This document shows positions 1 through 9,601 of a stretch of 64,000 bases of DNA, in pieces. Each line of letters begins with the position of its first letter. Position 1 is the stretch's first letter. Origin of the DNA: Vibrio metoecus (GTDB lineage: Bacteria; Pseudomonadota; Gammaproteobacteria; Enterobacterales; Vibrionaceae). The position numbers and the translations under genes are program-made. Under the pieces are notes generated by a model. It had not been told where the DNA came from. It saw nothing but the letters and a program-made list of their open reading frames with translations, and made no database searches. The stretch covers positions 2,174,001 to 2,238,000 of the forward strand of contig NZ_CP035686.1 of assembly GCF_009665255.1 (NCBI RefSeq). The letters run 5' to 3'.

Positions 1-415
1 CCGCTTTGGCTTTTTCTTCTACATCGTAGAAGTTATCAAACATCAATAAGGTATGAGATAACGCTTTCGCAGCAATTGGCGCGAGTGCATTATCGTCAAG
101 TAATTCAATCAGCGGTTCAATGTTGTAACCACCTTGCATCGTACCCAGTAGCTCTGCCGCTTTTTCACGACTCACCAAAGGCGATGTCACTTGTCCTTTG
201 GTTACAGCAGTCAAGAAACCCGCTTTCACGTAAGCCGCTTCATCAACACCAGGAGGAATACGATTTTCAAGTAGATCAAGAATGAAGGCTTCTTCACCTT
301 GTGGGGGATTTTTCAGAAGTTCGACAAGTCCTGCGACTTGCTCTGCGTCTAGGGGTTTAGGTACAACTCCTTCAGCGGCACGCTCTGCGACGTGTTTACG
401 GTAGGCTTCAAGCAC
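1..415 (-). CDS. acnB: Aconitate hydratase B, N-terminal part (cut by window edge)
   Basis: Bifunctional aconitate hydratase / 2-methylisocitrate dehydratase of the TCA cycle; about 138 codons of a protein usually near 865 residues. Reverse-strand translation starts VLEAYRKHVAERA and continues with a HEAT-like helical N-terminal domain that aligns closely with E. coli AcnB, including the stretch around GGYNI and LMFDNFYDVEEKA. The start is GTG, preceded by AGAGGAAAAA as ribosome binding site; an in-frame ATG start is not present nearby. The gene runs off the left edge, so the iron-sulfur domains are not visible. Its upstream region (416-679) has no other gene. Confidence 0.95.
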   Translation of the reverse strand, partial: MLEAYRKHVAERAAEGVVPKPLDAEQVAGLVELLKNPPQGEEAFILDLLENRIPPGVDEAAYVKAGFLTAVTKGQVTSPLVSREKAAELLGTMQGGYNIEPLIELLDDNALAPIAAKALSHTLLMFDNFYDVEEKAKA

Positions 416-679
416 GACTTTTTCCTCTCATTGCGGTTCACTCAGTTGATTATAAAAATACGAGCGAACATCCTTGGAAACTTGGCTCTCCCTAGCCCTT
501 GTTTTCACTCAAATTGACTGAGAAACAGCGCCATAGAGGCCAAACTGTGGGCGTCAGAATAGCAAGTTTAACGATAAATTAAAATCTCATCATTTTGACC
601 AACATAGCAACTTGAGACTAAAGTTTTAGCTTTCTCACTGAGTGAAAAGCGCCCAATATGCCTTAGTCGCTCACTTTGG

Positions 680-2973
680 CTATTTAAATGTGGTGCCAAT
701 AATGAAATAGATCGAGTCATAATTCTGTTCGGTACGCCCATACCCAAACATAATCGGTCCAATCGGTGAGTTGACTCCAGCAAAGACTGAACCCGCGGCA
801 TATAAGGGTGCGTCTTGCAAACTCAGGTTGGTATCTGACCATACGCCGCCATATTCTATCGAAGCACCGAGGTAAACCGGCGAGGTGAACATTCCGAAAT
901 CATTATCAAACCAACGGTAGCGGTAAACCAAATTTCCGTACACTTTGTTTTGACCTATCAAGCTATTACGCGGGATGCCAGACAAATTAAGAAAACCCCC
1001 GATACTTTTCGGGTCGATCGGGGTCGATGAGTGCTTACTTTTCACCACACCAAGATCAAGATTTGCGACTAAAGTATGGCGCGAAATGGTCTGCGCAGCG
1101 ACAAATCGTCCGGAAAGTTCGTACACCGTATCTGAAGAGAGCGCATCATTCGACAGTGGATTACTACCCTCAAAGCTGTCTCTGGAGATCAGATATTCCA
1201 AATCAAAATAGATACCTTGTTGTGGCAAGCTGAAATCATCCAAAGTGTCGTGTCGATAATCGAAAAATACTCCACGCCGATTAAATGAAAAATCGCCAAA
1301 TGCTGGTAAGGAGGATGCTTGCCCATTGCCCTTACTGTAGCGTGTGCCGAGTTTGATTTCTCGCCACAACTCAATTTGATAACCGAGTGCAATCTCCCCT
1401 ATCCACTCTGAATAGGTGATCGGTAAGTAATTTTCGGTCGCACTGAGTGACGTATCTTCAAATCCAGCAATCGGGGCATTGCGTCGTTCATTACTGTAAC
1501 GCAGCGAAGCCGTAGTAAAGGTTTTTTGTCCCGATAGCAAAGGAGAATAGAGTTCTGCTTCAATCAGTTTGTCGGTTCCCATATCCATATTGAGAGCCAA
1601 TTCCGCACCATGCGAATTGATGTCGGTAAAATTGGTAGAAACTCCCAAAGCATATTGGCTTTCGGTTTCAAAATCATCTTCCAGAAAGAAGCGAAAGTTA
1701 ACGTAATTCGGCCCCCACGACTTTTCGCGAACATCGATCACTAGCTGTTCTGTGTCTTGTTGCTGCTCGTATTGATAGCGCACCAGCTCGAACCGATCTA
1801 ACGCATAAAGATCTTCGATACTGGTTTCAATCTCTTCGGTGCTGAGCTTTTGCGCGGGTTCTAAATTGAGTCGGTTCAGTAATAGCAGATCGCTGTAGTG
1901 GGTATTGTTTTGCAGAACAATTTCGTCAACTTTAACATTATCACCATAACGCAACGTTTTACGGCGTTCTTCTTTGGCATCTATGTAGTTTTGGTATTGT
2001 GCTGAACTTAAGGCGATTTTCTGTAAAAAGGCTTGGTTATCCATCGCGACCTGATAGCCCATCGCAAAAGCATCGGGCATTTTATCAAACTCGGTGGTTT
2101 CCATTTTTCCCACCTGAGGACGCAACAGCAGATCGTGCTCAGTCAGGTTGTCACTCTGCTTTTCGGTGCTACGACGAACAAGATAATTGGATAGCTGATC
2201 GGCCACCGTAAACAGATTAGTGAAATCTTCTTGGGTTTTATAGTCGGTACTGATATCGACAGCGATAACAATGTCTGCGCCCATCGCTCGCGCCACATCA
2301 ACCGGCATGTTGTTGGTGACACCGCCGTCCACCAACCATAAACCATCAATCTCGTAAGGAGGTAACGCCCCTGGCACTGACATACTGGCCATCATCGCAT
2401 CGACTAAAAAGCCTTTATCAAGCACCACTTCTTGTAGATGGATGATATCGGTCGCGACAGCACGATAAGGGATCACCAACTGGTCAAAAGAATCAAAAGC
2501 GGGCAAATTGCCTGTGGTTTCACGCAACATGCGCAGCATGTTTTGTCCTTGCACCACGCCTTTGGGTGCGCGAACTTCCCCCAGTGCAAACCAAGATCTG
2601 TGGTGATTTGGTAGCGATCTTCGTACTCTTTGTCACGAACCCGACGTTGGCTACGATCAACGCGATCGCGATACCCACGGTTCCAATCCACGCTGTATAT
2701 CAGTGCTTCGATCTCTTCTGCGCTCATGCCAGTGGCATATAAACCACCGACATACGCGCCCATACTGGTTCCTGTGATGATATCGACGGGAACGTGCAGC
2801 TCCTCCAGCGCTCTTAACACACCCATATGCGCTGCACCTTTCGCGCCACCACCCGCCAGCACTAACGCGATTTTAGGGCGCTGAGCCGCCTGAGCATTGG
2901 TTTCTTGCGCCAACGCCAACGGAGCAAGTAATACTCCGAACATAACGCTGAATGACACCGCCCATTTCATCAC
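680..2973 (-). pseudogene. Patatin-like phospholipase / Omp85 barrel protein (PlpD-type, type Vd secretion), frameshifted
   Basis: Two reverse frames together encode one protein of about 764 residues. The first (2973 down to about 2580) has a signal peptide ending near residue 22 (ALA-Q), the glycine-rich oxyanion motif GGGAKGAAHMG and the lipase motif GTSMG. The second (to 680) has the patatin catalytic Asp in DGGVTNNMP, a POTRA-like segment and a C-terminal surface-antigen beta barrel ending GTTFK. That domain order is the one of Pseudomonas PlpD: a secreted lipase fused to its own outer-membrane barrel. Continuity is lost at a run of five C (2578-2582, G on the coding strand); a sixth base would restore LHWGEVRAPKGVVQGQ. 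As given, the first frame ends after 166 residues. It is either a true mutation, a variable homopolymer or a read error. No signal peptide precedes the barrel part, so it could not be exported alone. Confidence 0.8.
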
Positions 2974-3101
2974 GTGAGTTACCCTCTAAATCCTTAAGAA
3001 TCAAACCACTATAAACGCCTAAATTCAGCCAAACAACTTGAAGTTTTAGGTCAGTGATAAATCGCGGTACTGCCTATCCTTGATTGACTCTTATCGCTAG
3101 C

Positions 3102-5435
3102 CTACCAAGGGAAAAGCTTTTTCAGCCATTCGGTCGGGCGGTTTTCACACTGCTGTTTCAATTGCTGCTGATTATCCCAGATCGGCAGTTTAAACGCGTT
3201 ATCACAATCGAGCGTTAAACCACCTTGTGCCTGTTTCGCAAAACCGAAAGTGGTAATACCTTCCGGCCAAGGTAACTGTAATTTCTCTGGAATGCGATAT
3301 TTCAAATACTGCGCATAAACACGTAATGCCCCACTAGCACCGGTGAGCTTGGTCGGTTGGTTATCGTCACGGCCAAGCCAAATGGTGGTCACTTCACGGC
3401 CATCGACCCCAACAAACCAACTGTCACGGTTATCGTTAGTCGTACCGGTTTTACCCGCCAAGGCAGCACTGCTGAATTGCGCATTCAAGTAACGTCCAGT
3501 GCCTTCTTGCACCCCTTGTTTCATCGCGTAAGTGGTGAGCCATGCTGCTTGCTGATCGACCGCTTGCGACACTTTAGGTAGCGACTCATACAACACGTTG
3601 CCATCCAAATCGAGTACGGAACGCAGCGCCGAAAGTGGGGCTTTTTTGCCGGAATTGGTTAGCGTTTGGTACATCTGCGCCACTTGATACGGCGTAAGCG
3701 AGAACGAACCGAGCAACATGGAAGGTACAGGGCGAATTTCGTCGCGATTCACACCGAGTTTACCCAAGGTGGCTGAGACTTGATCAATCCCAAGCTTCAT
3801 CCCCAAAGCCACGGTCGGTACATTCAGTGATTGAGCAAGCGCTTGGTAGAGTGGCACTTCGCCACGATATTTTCGGTCGTAGTTTCTCGGTGTCCACGCG
3901 CTACCTTCACTGCCTTTTAAAGTGATCGGTTTATCTTCCAGTGTCGTGGCCAGATTGTATTGATCAGGATGAGTTAGCGCCGTGAGATAAACCGCAGGCT
4001 TAACCAGAGAGCCGATTTGTCGGCTGGCATTAAGCACGCGGTTAAAACCATCGTAACCCGTGCGCTTACCGCCAACCATGGCGCGAATTTCTCCACTGTT
4101 ACGATCCACCGAAATCGCCGCAGCTTCGAGATCTTTCCCTGCTGTTTTGGCTAATTGCGGGATCTGATCGTTAATCGCTTGCTCAAGCTTGGACTGAGAA
4201 ACTGGATCCAGCGAGGTGAACACACGCAACCCAGAGTCGGCTTTGAATTTGTCCCCCAGTTTTTCTTTTAGCTCAATTGAGACTTGCTGAAAGTAGGCTG
4301 GCTGCCGACCGGCAATTTGCGCCGTTTTCTGCACATCCAACGGACGAGTCACAGCCTGTTGGTACTCTTGCGCGGTCAGAATATCGTGCTCCATCATCAA
4401 CTTGAGCACCAGATCGCGCCGCTCACGAGCGCGCTCAGCAAAGCGCATCGGATTGTAATAAGAAGGCCCTTTGACCATGCCGACCAACAATGCCAATTGA
4501 TCAATCCGTAACTCTTGCAGCGGCTGACCAAAATAGAGCCGTGAAGCCAGCCCAAAACCGTGGATCGCATCCGCGCCACTTTGACCTAAATAAACCTCAT
4601 TGAGATAGGCTTCAAGAATGCGATCTTTGCTGTAGCGATAATCGATGATCAGGGCCATATAGGCTTCGCGCAGCTTGCGCCACAAGGTGCGATCACTGGA
4701 AAGGAAGATGTTTTTAGCAAGCTGCTGGGTCAAGGTACTCCCCCCTTGCACCGTGCGCCCCGCTTTAAGGTTGACCACCATAGCGCGACCAATCGCGAGT
4801 GGTGATACACCATCGTGCTGATAAAAATCGCGATCTTCGGTCACTAAGAGTGCATCTACCAACACTTCGGGGAATTGCTCACGGCGTAAAAAAAGTCGCT
4901 GCTCTGACGAATCTTTTTCTAGCATCCCCATCAATTTCGGCTCTAAACGCAAGTAGCCTAACTCGCGCTTTTGCTCTAATGATTCGATTTTGCTTAAACC
5001 GCTACCATCAAAGGTGAGCATAACGCGGCGATCCGGCTCTGGACCATCGGCAAATTCAAACGGACGGCGGATCAGTTCAATTCGAGTGGAAGAAGAAGAG
5101 TATTCTCCGGGAAAACGGGGCTGCGCGACCTTACGGTAATTAAGCACATCGAGCTCATTACGTAGCTCTGGTAAGCTCAAGCCACCGCCAGGTTCAAGCG
5201 TCAAAATGCGCGCATACACCACGGTTGGCAAATCAAACAACTGCCCTTCAAAGCGCTGTTTGATCATCGAATCGAGATAAATACCAATAAAAACCAACAC
5301 GGCGGCTAGCGCCAGTGCCACTTTCCAACCGATGCTCCAGATCCGACCTAGCCAAACTTGCAGCTTGGAGGAAGAGGCGCTTTTACCACTGCGCGCTTTG
5401 CGGGTGCGCGGCTTGTTACTACTTTTTCTTGTCAT
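3102..5435 (-). CDS. mrcB: Penicillin-binding protein 1B (bifunctional peptidoglycan synthase)
   Basis: Class A PBP of 777 residues that polymerises lipid II and cross-links peptidoglycan in the periplasm. A basic cytoplasmic tail is followed by one membrane segment (about 32-52), a UB2H-like region, the GT51 glycosyltransferase with EDRDFYQHDG and GGSTLTQQLAKN, and a transpeptidase with active-site SLVK (in RQIGSLVKP), SLN and KTGTTNDNRDSWF. Length matches the family. Its ATG overlaps the hrpB stop by 4 bp (ATGA), so the two are probably cotranscribed. The gene for the lipoprotein activator of the partner enzyme PBP1A, lpoA, is also in the window, but LpoB, the PBP1B activator, is not. Confidence 0.95.
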   Translation of the reverse strand: MTRKSSNKPRTRKARSGKSASSSKLQVWLGRIWSIGWKVALALAAVLVFIGIYLDSMIKQRFEGQLFDLPTVVYARILTLEPGGGLSLPELRNELDVLNYRKVAQPRFPGEYSSSSTRIELIRRPFEFADGPEPDRRVMLTFDGSGLSKIESLEQKRELGYLRLEPKLMGMLEKDSSEQRLFLRREQFPEVLVDALLVTEDRDFYQHDGVSPLAIGRAMVVNLKAGRTVQGGSTLTQQLAKNIFLSSDRTLWRKLREAYMALIIDYRYSKDRILEAYLNEVYLGQSGADAIHGFGLASRLYFGQPLQELRIDQLALLVGMVKGPSYYNPMRFAERARERRDLVLKLMMEHDILTAQEYQQAVTRPLDVQKTAQIAGRQPAYFQQVSIELKEKLGDKFKADSGLRVFTSLDPVSQSKLEQAINDQIPQLAKTAGKDLEAAAISVDRNSGEIRAMVGGKRTGYDGFNRVLNASRQIGSLVKPAVYLTALTHPDQYNLATTLEDKPITLKGSEGSAWTPRNYDRKYRGEVPLYQALAQSLNVPTVALGMKLGIDQVSATLGKLGVNRDEIRPVPSMLLGSFSLTPYQVAQMYQTLTNSGKKAPLSALRSVLDLDGNVLYESLPKVSQAVDQQAAWLTTYAMKQGVQEGTGRYLNAQFSSAALAGKTGTTNDNRDSWFVGVDGREVTTIWLGRDDNQPTKLTGASGALRVYAQYLKYRIPEKLQLPWPEGITTFGFAKQAQGGLTLDCDNAFKLPIWDNQQQLKQQCENRPTEWLKKLFPW

Positions 5436-7894
5436 GCGTTCAATTGTCGTTTGGTTTTACTGGTTGCCACATGATTGGCAGGATCATCCGGCCACACATG
5501 TTTCGGGTAGCGGCCTTTCATCTCTTTTTGCACTTCTTTATACGCTCCCGCCCAAAAACTGGCGAGATCGCGGGTAACTTGCAACGGGCGCTGCGCGGGA
5601 GAAAGCAATTCCATCACCACCGCACGCGTCCCTTTGGCAACACGCGGTGAACTTTGCTCGCCAAACACTTCCTGCATGCGCACCGAGAGCGTAGGCTCCA
5701 TCCCTAACTGATAACGGATTTTTTTATGATTCCCCGTTGGCAGCAAATGATGGGTTGGCAGCCACTCGTCAAGCTGCTGACTGAGATCCCAGCCAAGATA
5801 ATGTTTGAGCGCTTGAAGAACAGAGACATTCTGCAAACCTTTCACCGAGGTTACGCCGGCCAAATACGGCTCTAACCACAGTTCGAGGTGCGCAAGTAGC
5901 GCTTCATCATCCAGATCTGGCCATGCCTCTTCCGGCAGCCATTCGGCGGCGCAGCGTGCACGGGCAAGCCACTCGCTCGCGTCTTCGCTCCACTGTAACA
6001 CTGTTAAGCCTTTGCGCCGTACATAGCTCAGCAAAGCTTGTGTCATTTTTTGTTTATCGGGTTCTGGCAGCTTTTCACGGCGAAGCACCAGTTGATCGAT
6101 TCGCCACTGCGCTTCCGCGCTCAGGCGGCCGGCTTTTTCATCCCAATCCACTTGTTCGACACGAGAAATCAGCGCTGGCAATAGGCGCTCAAGCGCGTGG
6201 ATATCGAGCTCAAGCGCGCTGAAAATTTGACTGGCTTGGGTTTGGCCGCGCATTAAATCCAAGGCGACCAGATAATCGGCGGCGGACAAACGTTCTTCCA
6301 TCGCTAGCCAAGCGCCGTGACCATTGGCGAGTAAAAATTGCCCTGTTTGTTGGCCACGCTGCTGGGCAATTCGATCTGGAAAGGCCAAACACGCCACTAA
6401 AGGCAGCCATGCTGACTCAACAGAGGAGAGTGAAAATGCCGTATCGAGTTTGTGCGCCAAAGATTGGGCGCGTTGAATTAGCAGTTTTTGTTTGGGATGA
6501 CGACCTTGCTGCCAGCGGTGCAAGCTATGTTGTACATCAATCACTTGCCGTTCCGGCTCTTCAAGTAACACCGCCAACGCTAAAGCGCTTTGCAAGGCCG
6601 ACTCACCTAAGCGATCGGCGCGCAGCAGCATCGCGGCAATCCGCGGATCAACGCCCAGTGAGTGCGCCTCTTTACCCGCCGCAGTGAGTTGCGTGCGTGC
6701 ATCCAAAAGACCAAGACGCTGCAACAGTTGCTGCGCCTGCACAAACGCACTGCTCGGTGGCAAGTTCAACCAAGCCAAGTCGCTAGGTTGCGCACCCCAT
6801 TGCGCGAGTTCTAACGCCAGTGGCGCTAAGTCCGTGTGTAGCATTTCGGGCTCCGGCACCCAAGGCTGCTGCTTAAGCTGCGCTTCGCTGTATAAACGCA
6901 CACAAATCCCCGGCTCTAAACGTCCGGCACGCCCTGCCCGCTGTTCAGCTGAAGACTGCGCAATCCGCACTTGTTCAAGGCGGGTAATGCCAGTTTTGAG
7001 GTCAAACCGCGCACTGCGCTCAAGTCCACTATCTAGCACTATGCGAATACCTTCGATGGTCAGCGAGGTTTCAGCAATATTGGTCGCCAAGACCACTTTG
7101 CGCCGCCCCGCCGCCGCGGGAGCAATCGCACGTTGCTGCGCGGCGAACTCCATCTGTCCATACAAAGGGCAGATTTCAACCTCGCTAGCCAAATCACTTA
7201 ACTGTTCGGTTAACTGGTTGATGCTGGCGGCACCGGGCAAAAAGGCCAGCAATGAGCCCGTTTCGTGCTGCAAAAGATGACGAATTTGTCGCTGCATCGC
7301 CGCCACCAACGGTTCATCAACCCGCATAGCTTGATAGCGAATCTCTATCGGGAAACCACGACCTTGTGACTCAACATAACTCGCTTGCGGCAGTAAGTTT
7401 TGCAAAGCTTGCTGATCGAGTGTGGCCGACATCACCACGATTTTTAAATCTTCCCGCAGCGCAGACTGCACTTCAAGCGCCAACGCCAAGGCAGTATCAG
7501 CGTGAATGCTGCGCTCATGAAATTCATCGAAAATCAGCACATCTACGCCATCCAGTTCCGGATCGTTTTGTAGCATGCGCGTCATAACGCCTTCAGTCAC
7601 AATCTCCAACTGAGTGGCTCGGCTGACTCGGTTTTCACCACGCACCCGATACCCTACGCTCTGCCCAACCTCTTCACCCAGTTGCTGCGCCAAATAGCGG
7701 GCAATGTTGCGCGCAGCCAAACGCCGTGGCTCCAGCATAATGATTTTGCCGTGGAACAGCCCCGCTTGCAGTAACTGCAACGGAAAGTAGGTGGACTTAC
7801 CGGCACCGGGCGCGGCTTTGAGGATGAGTTGTGGAAAGTCGGTGATACCGGACAACAGCTTCGGCATCACCTCAATAATGGGCAGTGGTGACAA
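5432..7894 (-). CDS. hrpB: ATP-dependent RNA helicase HrpB
   Basis: DEAH-box helicase of 820 residues. Visible motifs: Walker A GAGKST near residue 30, motif II DEFH, motif III SATLD, motif VI QRAGRAGR, then the HA2-like and HrpB-specific C-terminal domains. Cellular role in bacteria is poorly known. I take the TTG at 7894 as start because TAGGAA lies about 8 bases upstream; the alternative is the in-frame ATG 27 bases further in (MPKLLSG). The end overlaps mrcB by 4 bp. Confidence 0.93.
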   Translation of the reverse strand: MSPLPIIEVMPKLLSGITDFPQLILKAAPGAGKSTYFPLQLLQAGLFHGKIIMLEPRRLAARNIARYLAQQLGEEVGQSVGYRVRGENRVSRATQLEIVTEGVMTRMLQNDPELDGVDVLIFDEFHERSIHADTALALALEVQSALREDLKIVVMSATLDQQALQNLLPQASYVESQGRGFPIEIRYQAMRVDEPLVAAMQRQIRHLLQHETGSLLAFLPGAASINQLTEQLSDLASEVEICPLYGQMEFAAQQRAIAPAAAGRRKVVLATNIAETSLTIEGIRIVLDSGLERSARFDLKTGITRLEQVRIAQSSAEQRAGRAGRLEPGICVRLYSEAQLKQQPWVPEPEMLHTDLAPLALELAQWGAQPSDLAWLNLPPSSAFVQAQQLLQRLGLLDARTQLTAAGKEAHSLGVDPRIAAMLLRADRLGESALQSALALAVLLEEPERQVIDVQHSLHRWQQGRHPKQKLLIQRAQSLAHKLDTAFSLSSVESAWLPLVACLAFPDRIAQQRGQQTGQFLLANGHGAWLAMEERLSAADYLVALDLMRGQTQASQIFSALELDIHALERLLPALISRVEQVDWDEKAGRLSAEAQWRIDQLVLRREKLPEPDKQKMTQALLSYVRRKGLTVLQWSEDASEWLARARCAAEWLPEEAWPDLDDEALLAHLELWLEPYLAGVTSVKGLQNVSVLQALKHYLGWDLSQQLDEWLPTHHLLPTGNHKKIRYQLGMEPTLSVRMQEVFGEQSSPRVAKGTRAVVMELLSPAQRPLQVTRDLASFWAGAYKEVQKEMKGRYPKHVWPDDPANHVATSKTKRQLNA

Positions 7895-7956
7895 GGGCGG
7901 TTCCTACAACATGAAATGACCGCGCCATTGTACATAAAACTGAGTAAGCGCCCAAA

Positions 7957-7983
7957 GTGCATTCCGGTAAAACCTGAATGCAC
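7957..7983. terminator. Inverted repeat between hydrolase and hrpB genes
   Basis: GTGCATTC and GAATGCAC flank an inner GGT/ACC pair, giving a stem of about 11 bp with a bulge on each side. On the reverse strand it follows the hydrolase gene and precedes hrpB. Only a short TTT follows the stem, so it may be a weak terminator or an mRNA-stabilising hairpin. Confidence 0.4.
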
Positions 7984-7997
7984 GACTGAGATTAAAC

Positions 7998-8516
7998 TTA
8001 TTGCGCGGCAGAGACAGGCTCTTCCGGTTGAATAGCTCCAGGAACAACGAGAAGCGACTCTGACAGAGGCGATGCGCTTTGTTGCGGTTCAGCCTCTTGC
8101 GATTCAACTAACGCCGGTTCGGTGTTCAGATCATGTTCATTCGCGGCGTTAGCACGTGCATTTTCAGCGTTGCTGAATGCCTGATCATCGAGCAGCACGC
8201 TCGACGGTTCTAATCGTTCAGAAGTCGAGGCCTCACTCATTGACTCGGGTTTTAACTTCATCCAAGCATTGAGTGCTAAGGCTTGATCGTGAGTCAAAAT
8301 GCCGTTATGTCCTGCAATAATGCCGTCCGCAACCGCCAGCACCCACACCGCTTGACGATTCGCATCTTCACAGCTTTCAACGGTTTTTCGTGCATAAAGC
8401 CTAGCGCGAATTTTCCAGCCAGCGCCATCCAATATTTGCATGCACCCCGGTTTGGCATCGTGCTCGACTAGCCACTGAGGGATCTTAACTGACTTATTGC
8501 AATCATGCCCGAACAC
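7998..8516 (-). CDS. C-terminal part of split alpha/beta hydrolase
   Basis: Open frame of 172 residues that could start at a GTG inside the preceding hydrolase gene, but with only a poor ribosome binding site and no signal peptide. Its middle (WVLAVADGIIAGHNGILT) resembles the catalytic-His region that closes many alpha/beta-hydrolase esterases, which the upstream frame lacks. I therefore read it as the displaced end of that gene rather than an independent protein. The last 80 residues are rich in Glu, Ser, Ala and Gln and look disordered. If truly separate, its function is unknown. Confidence 0.55.
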   Translation of the reverse strand: MFGHDCNKSVKIPQWLVEHDAKPGCMQILDGAGWKIRARLYARKTVESCEDANRQAVWVLAVADGIIAGHNGILTHDQALALNAWMKLKPESMSEASTSERLEPSSVLLDDQAFSNAENARANAANEHDLNTEPALVESQEAEPQQSASPLSESLLVVPGAIQPEEPVSAAQ

Positions 8517-9355
8517 GGATCCACGTCATGAGTGATTGCCCAAGAATTCCCCACGGCGCGCTCACCATCCTTAATCCAGTTAAAAGCTTCACGCACCGCA
8601 AAGTCCGTTTTCGACTGCAATACCAGCATGGACGGCCCAAAGCCTTTTGGGCTGAGCCATTTATCCAGCGGTTGGTACTCTTTGGCGGAGGCCGCGGGAT
8701 TTAAAAGTACGGTCAAATTCGTTTCACCACGACCAGCAGCCAGATTGTCCAAAATTGCCTGTTTACGCGCATGAAGCGCAACCACGCCACCGAGGCTGTG
8801 TCCCACCAAAATATAGCGACCAAGTGTTCCTTGACGACGCAGATCTTCCAGAGAATTCAGCAGATTTCTTACTCCATGCTCACCAACTCGCCGAGCCACC
8901 TGCTTACTGGTCAAAATCGTCGGGAAGTCCAGCGCTTCCACTTGACTGGTAGGGTCATCAGAACCATCCAGCCAGAAAGGATCGTATTGATCACCACGCC
9001 AACCAATATACAGCCCAATCAAACCGGGATGGCTTTTAGCCATTTCACGATGAAAACGTTGAAAAGCGACAAAATTATCGTCAGTCGGTGCAGCATTGTG
9101 ATGCCAGCCATGGATAAAGATCAGCAGTTCTGCCCCAGGTTTTTTTGCCAGTCGCGCCTTTAACGCTTGATATTGCCCCGGCAGGTGCATTTCACCATTA
9201 TCATTGAATTCAATGACATGGAAATCAGACTGACTCAGTTCAGGCGTCACCTGATGATAGGGCATATCAGGAATACGGGTAGACCAAATTGACAACGCGA
9301 GAACAGCCAACAATACAACCTTAAATATGGCTATATTTTTCAAAAACTTACGCAA
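8468..9355 (-). CDS. Alpha/beta hydrolase (putative esterase), probably truncated by frameshift
   Basis: Protein of 295 residues with an N-terminal hydrophobic anchor or signal (residues 8-24), the strand-turn IFIHGWHHN, and the nucleophile elbow GHSLGG that gives the catalytic Ser. A likely acidic residue lies in LQSKTDFAV. The catalytic His expected near the C terminus is missing here; a suitable GHNGI motif occurs in the overlapping frame that runs on to 7998. The frame ends in an unremarkable tail (CSGMIAISQLRSLSG) just after the frames cross near 8510-8520. Substrate unknown. It lies alone between sfsA (divergent) and hrpB. Confidence 0.75.
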   Translation of the reverse strand: MRKFLKNIAIFKVVLLAVLALSIWSTRIPDMPYHQVTPELSQSDFHVIEFNDNGEMHLPGQYQALKARLAKKPGAELLIFIHGWHHNAAPTDDNFVAFQRFHREMAKSHPGLIGLYIGWRGDQYDPFWLDGSDDPTSQVEALDFPTILTSKQVARRVGEHGVRNLLNSLEDLRRQGTLGRYILVGHSLGGVVALHARKQAILDNLAAGRGETNLTVLLNPAASAKEYQPLDKWLSPKGFGPSMLVLQSKTDFAVREAFNWIKDGERAVGNSWAITHDVDPCSGMIAISQLRSLSG

Positions 9356-9601
9356 GGAATCTTACCAAAAAAACAGATACCCAGACTCGGGCGGGCGGCA
9401 ATTATATGTTCAACTTCAATGCTTCACCAGAGGCGGAATGATGGACTTTCTCACCTGCCGCTAACCTCTCGATGGCATTGCCATTTAACACCTTGAAACA
9501 CCATGGCTATAGCTTCCAATAGGAAGGGGATGCGATTGTGACAAAAGCCACTAGGGTATGTTTAAATGTCCTCGCCATTGGGTATGAATAAGAAGAGAAA
9601 C

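Noticed and set aside
416..679. Small gene between acnB and the patatin gene
   Set aside because: No frame with a convincing start, ribosome binding site or similarity; probably acnB promoter region.
6684..7280. Forward open frame of 198 codons opposite hrpB
   Set aside because: Lies entirely antisense to conserved helicase motifs; no start signal or recognisable protein.
9356..9601. Small gene between the hydrolase and sfsA
   Set aside because: Only short frames without signals; treated as a divergent promoter region.
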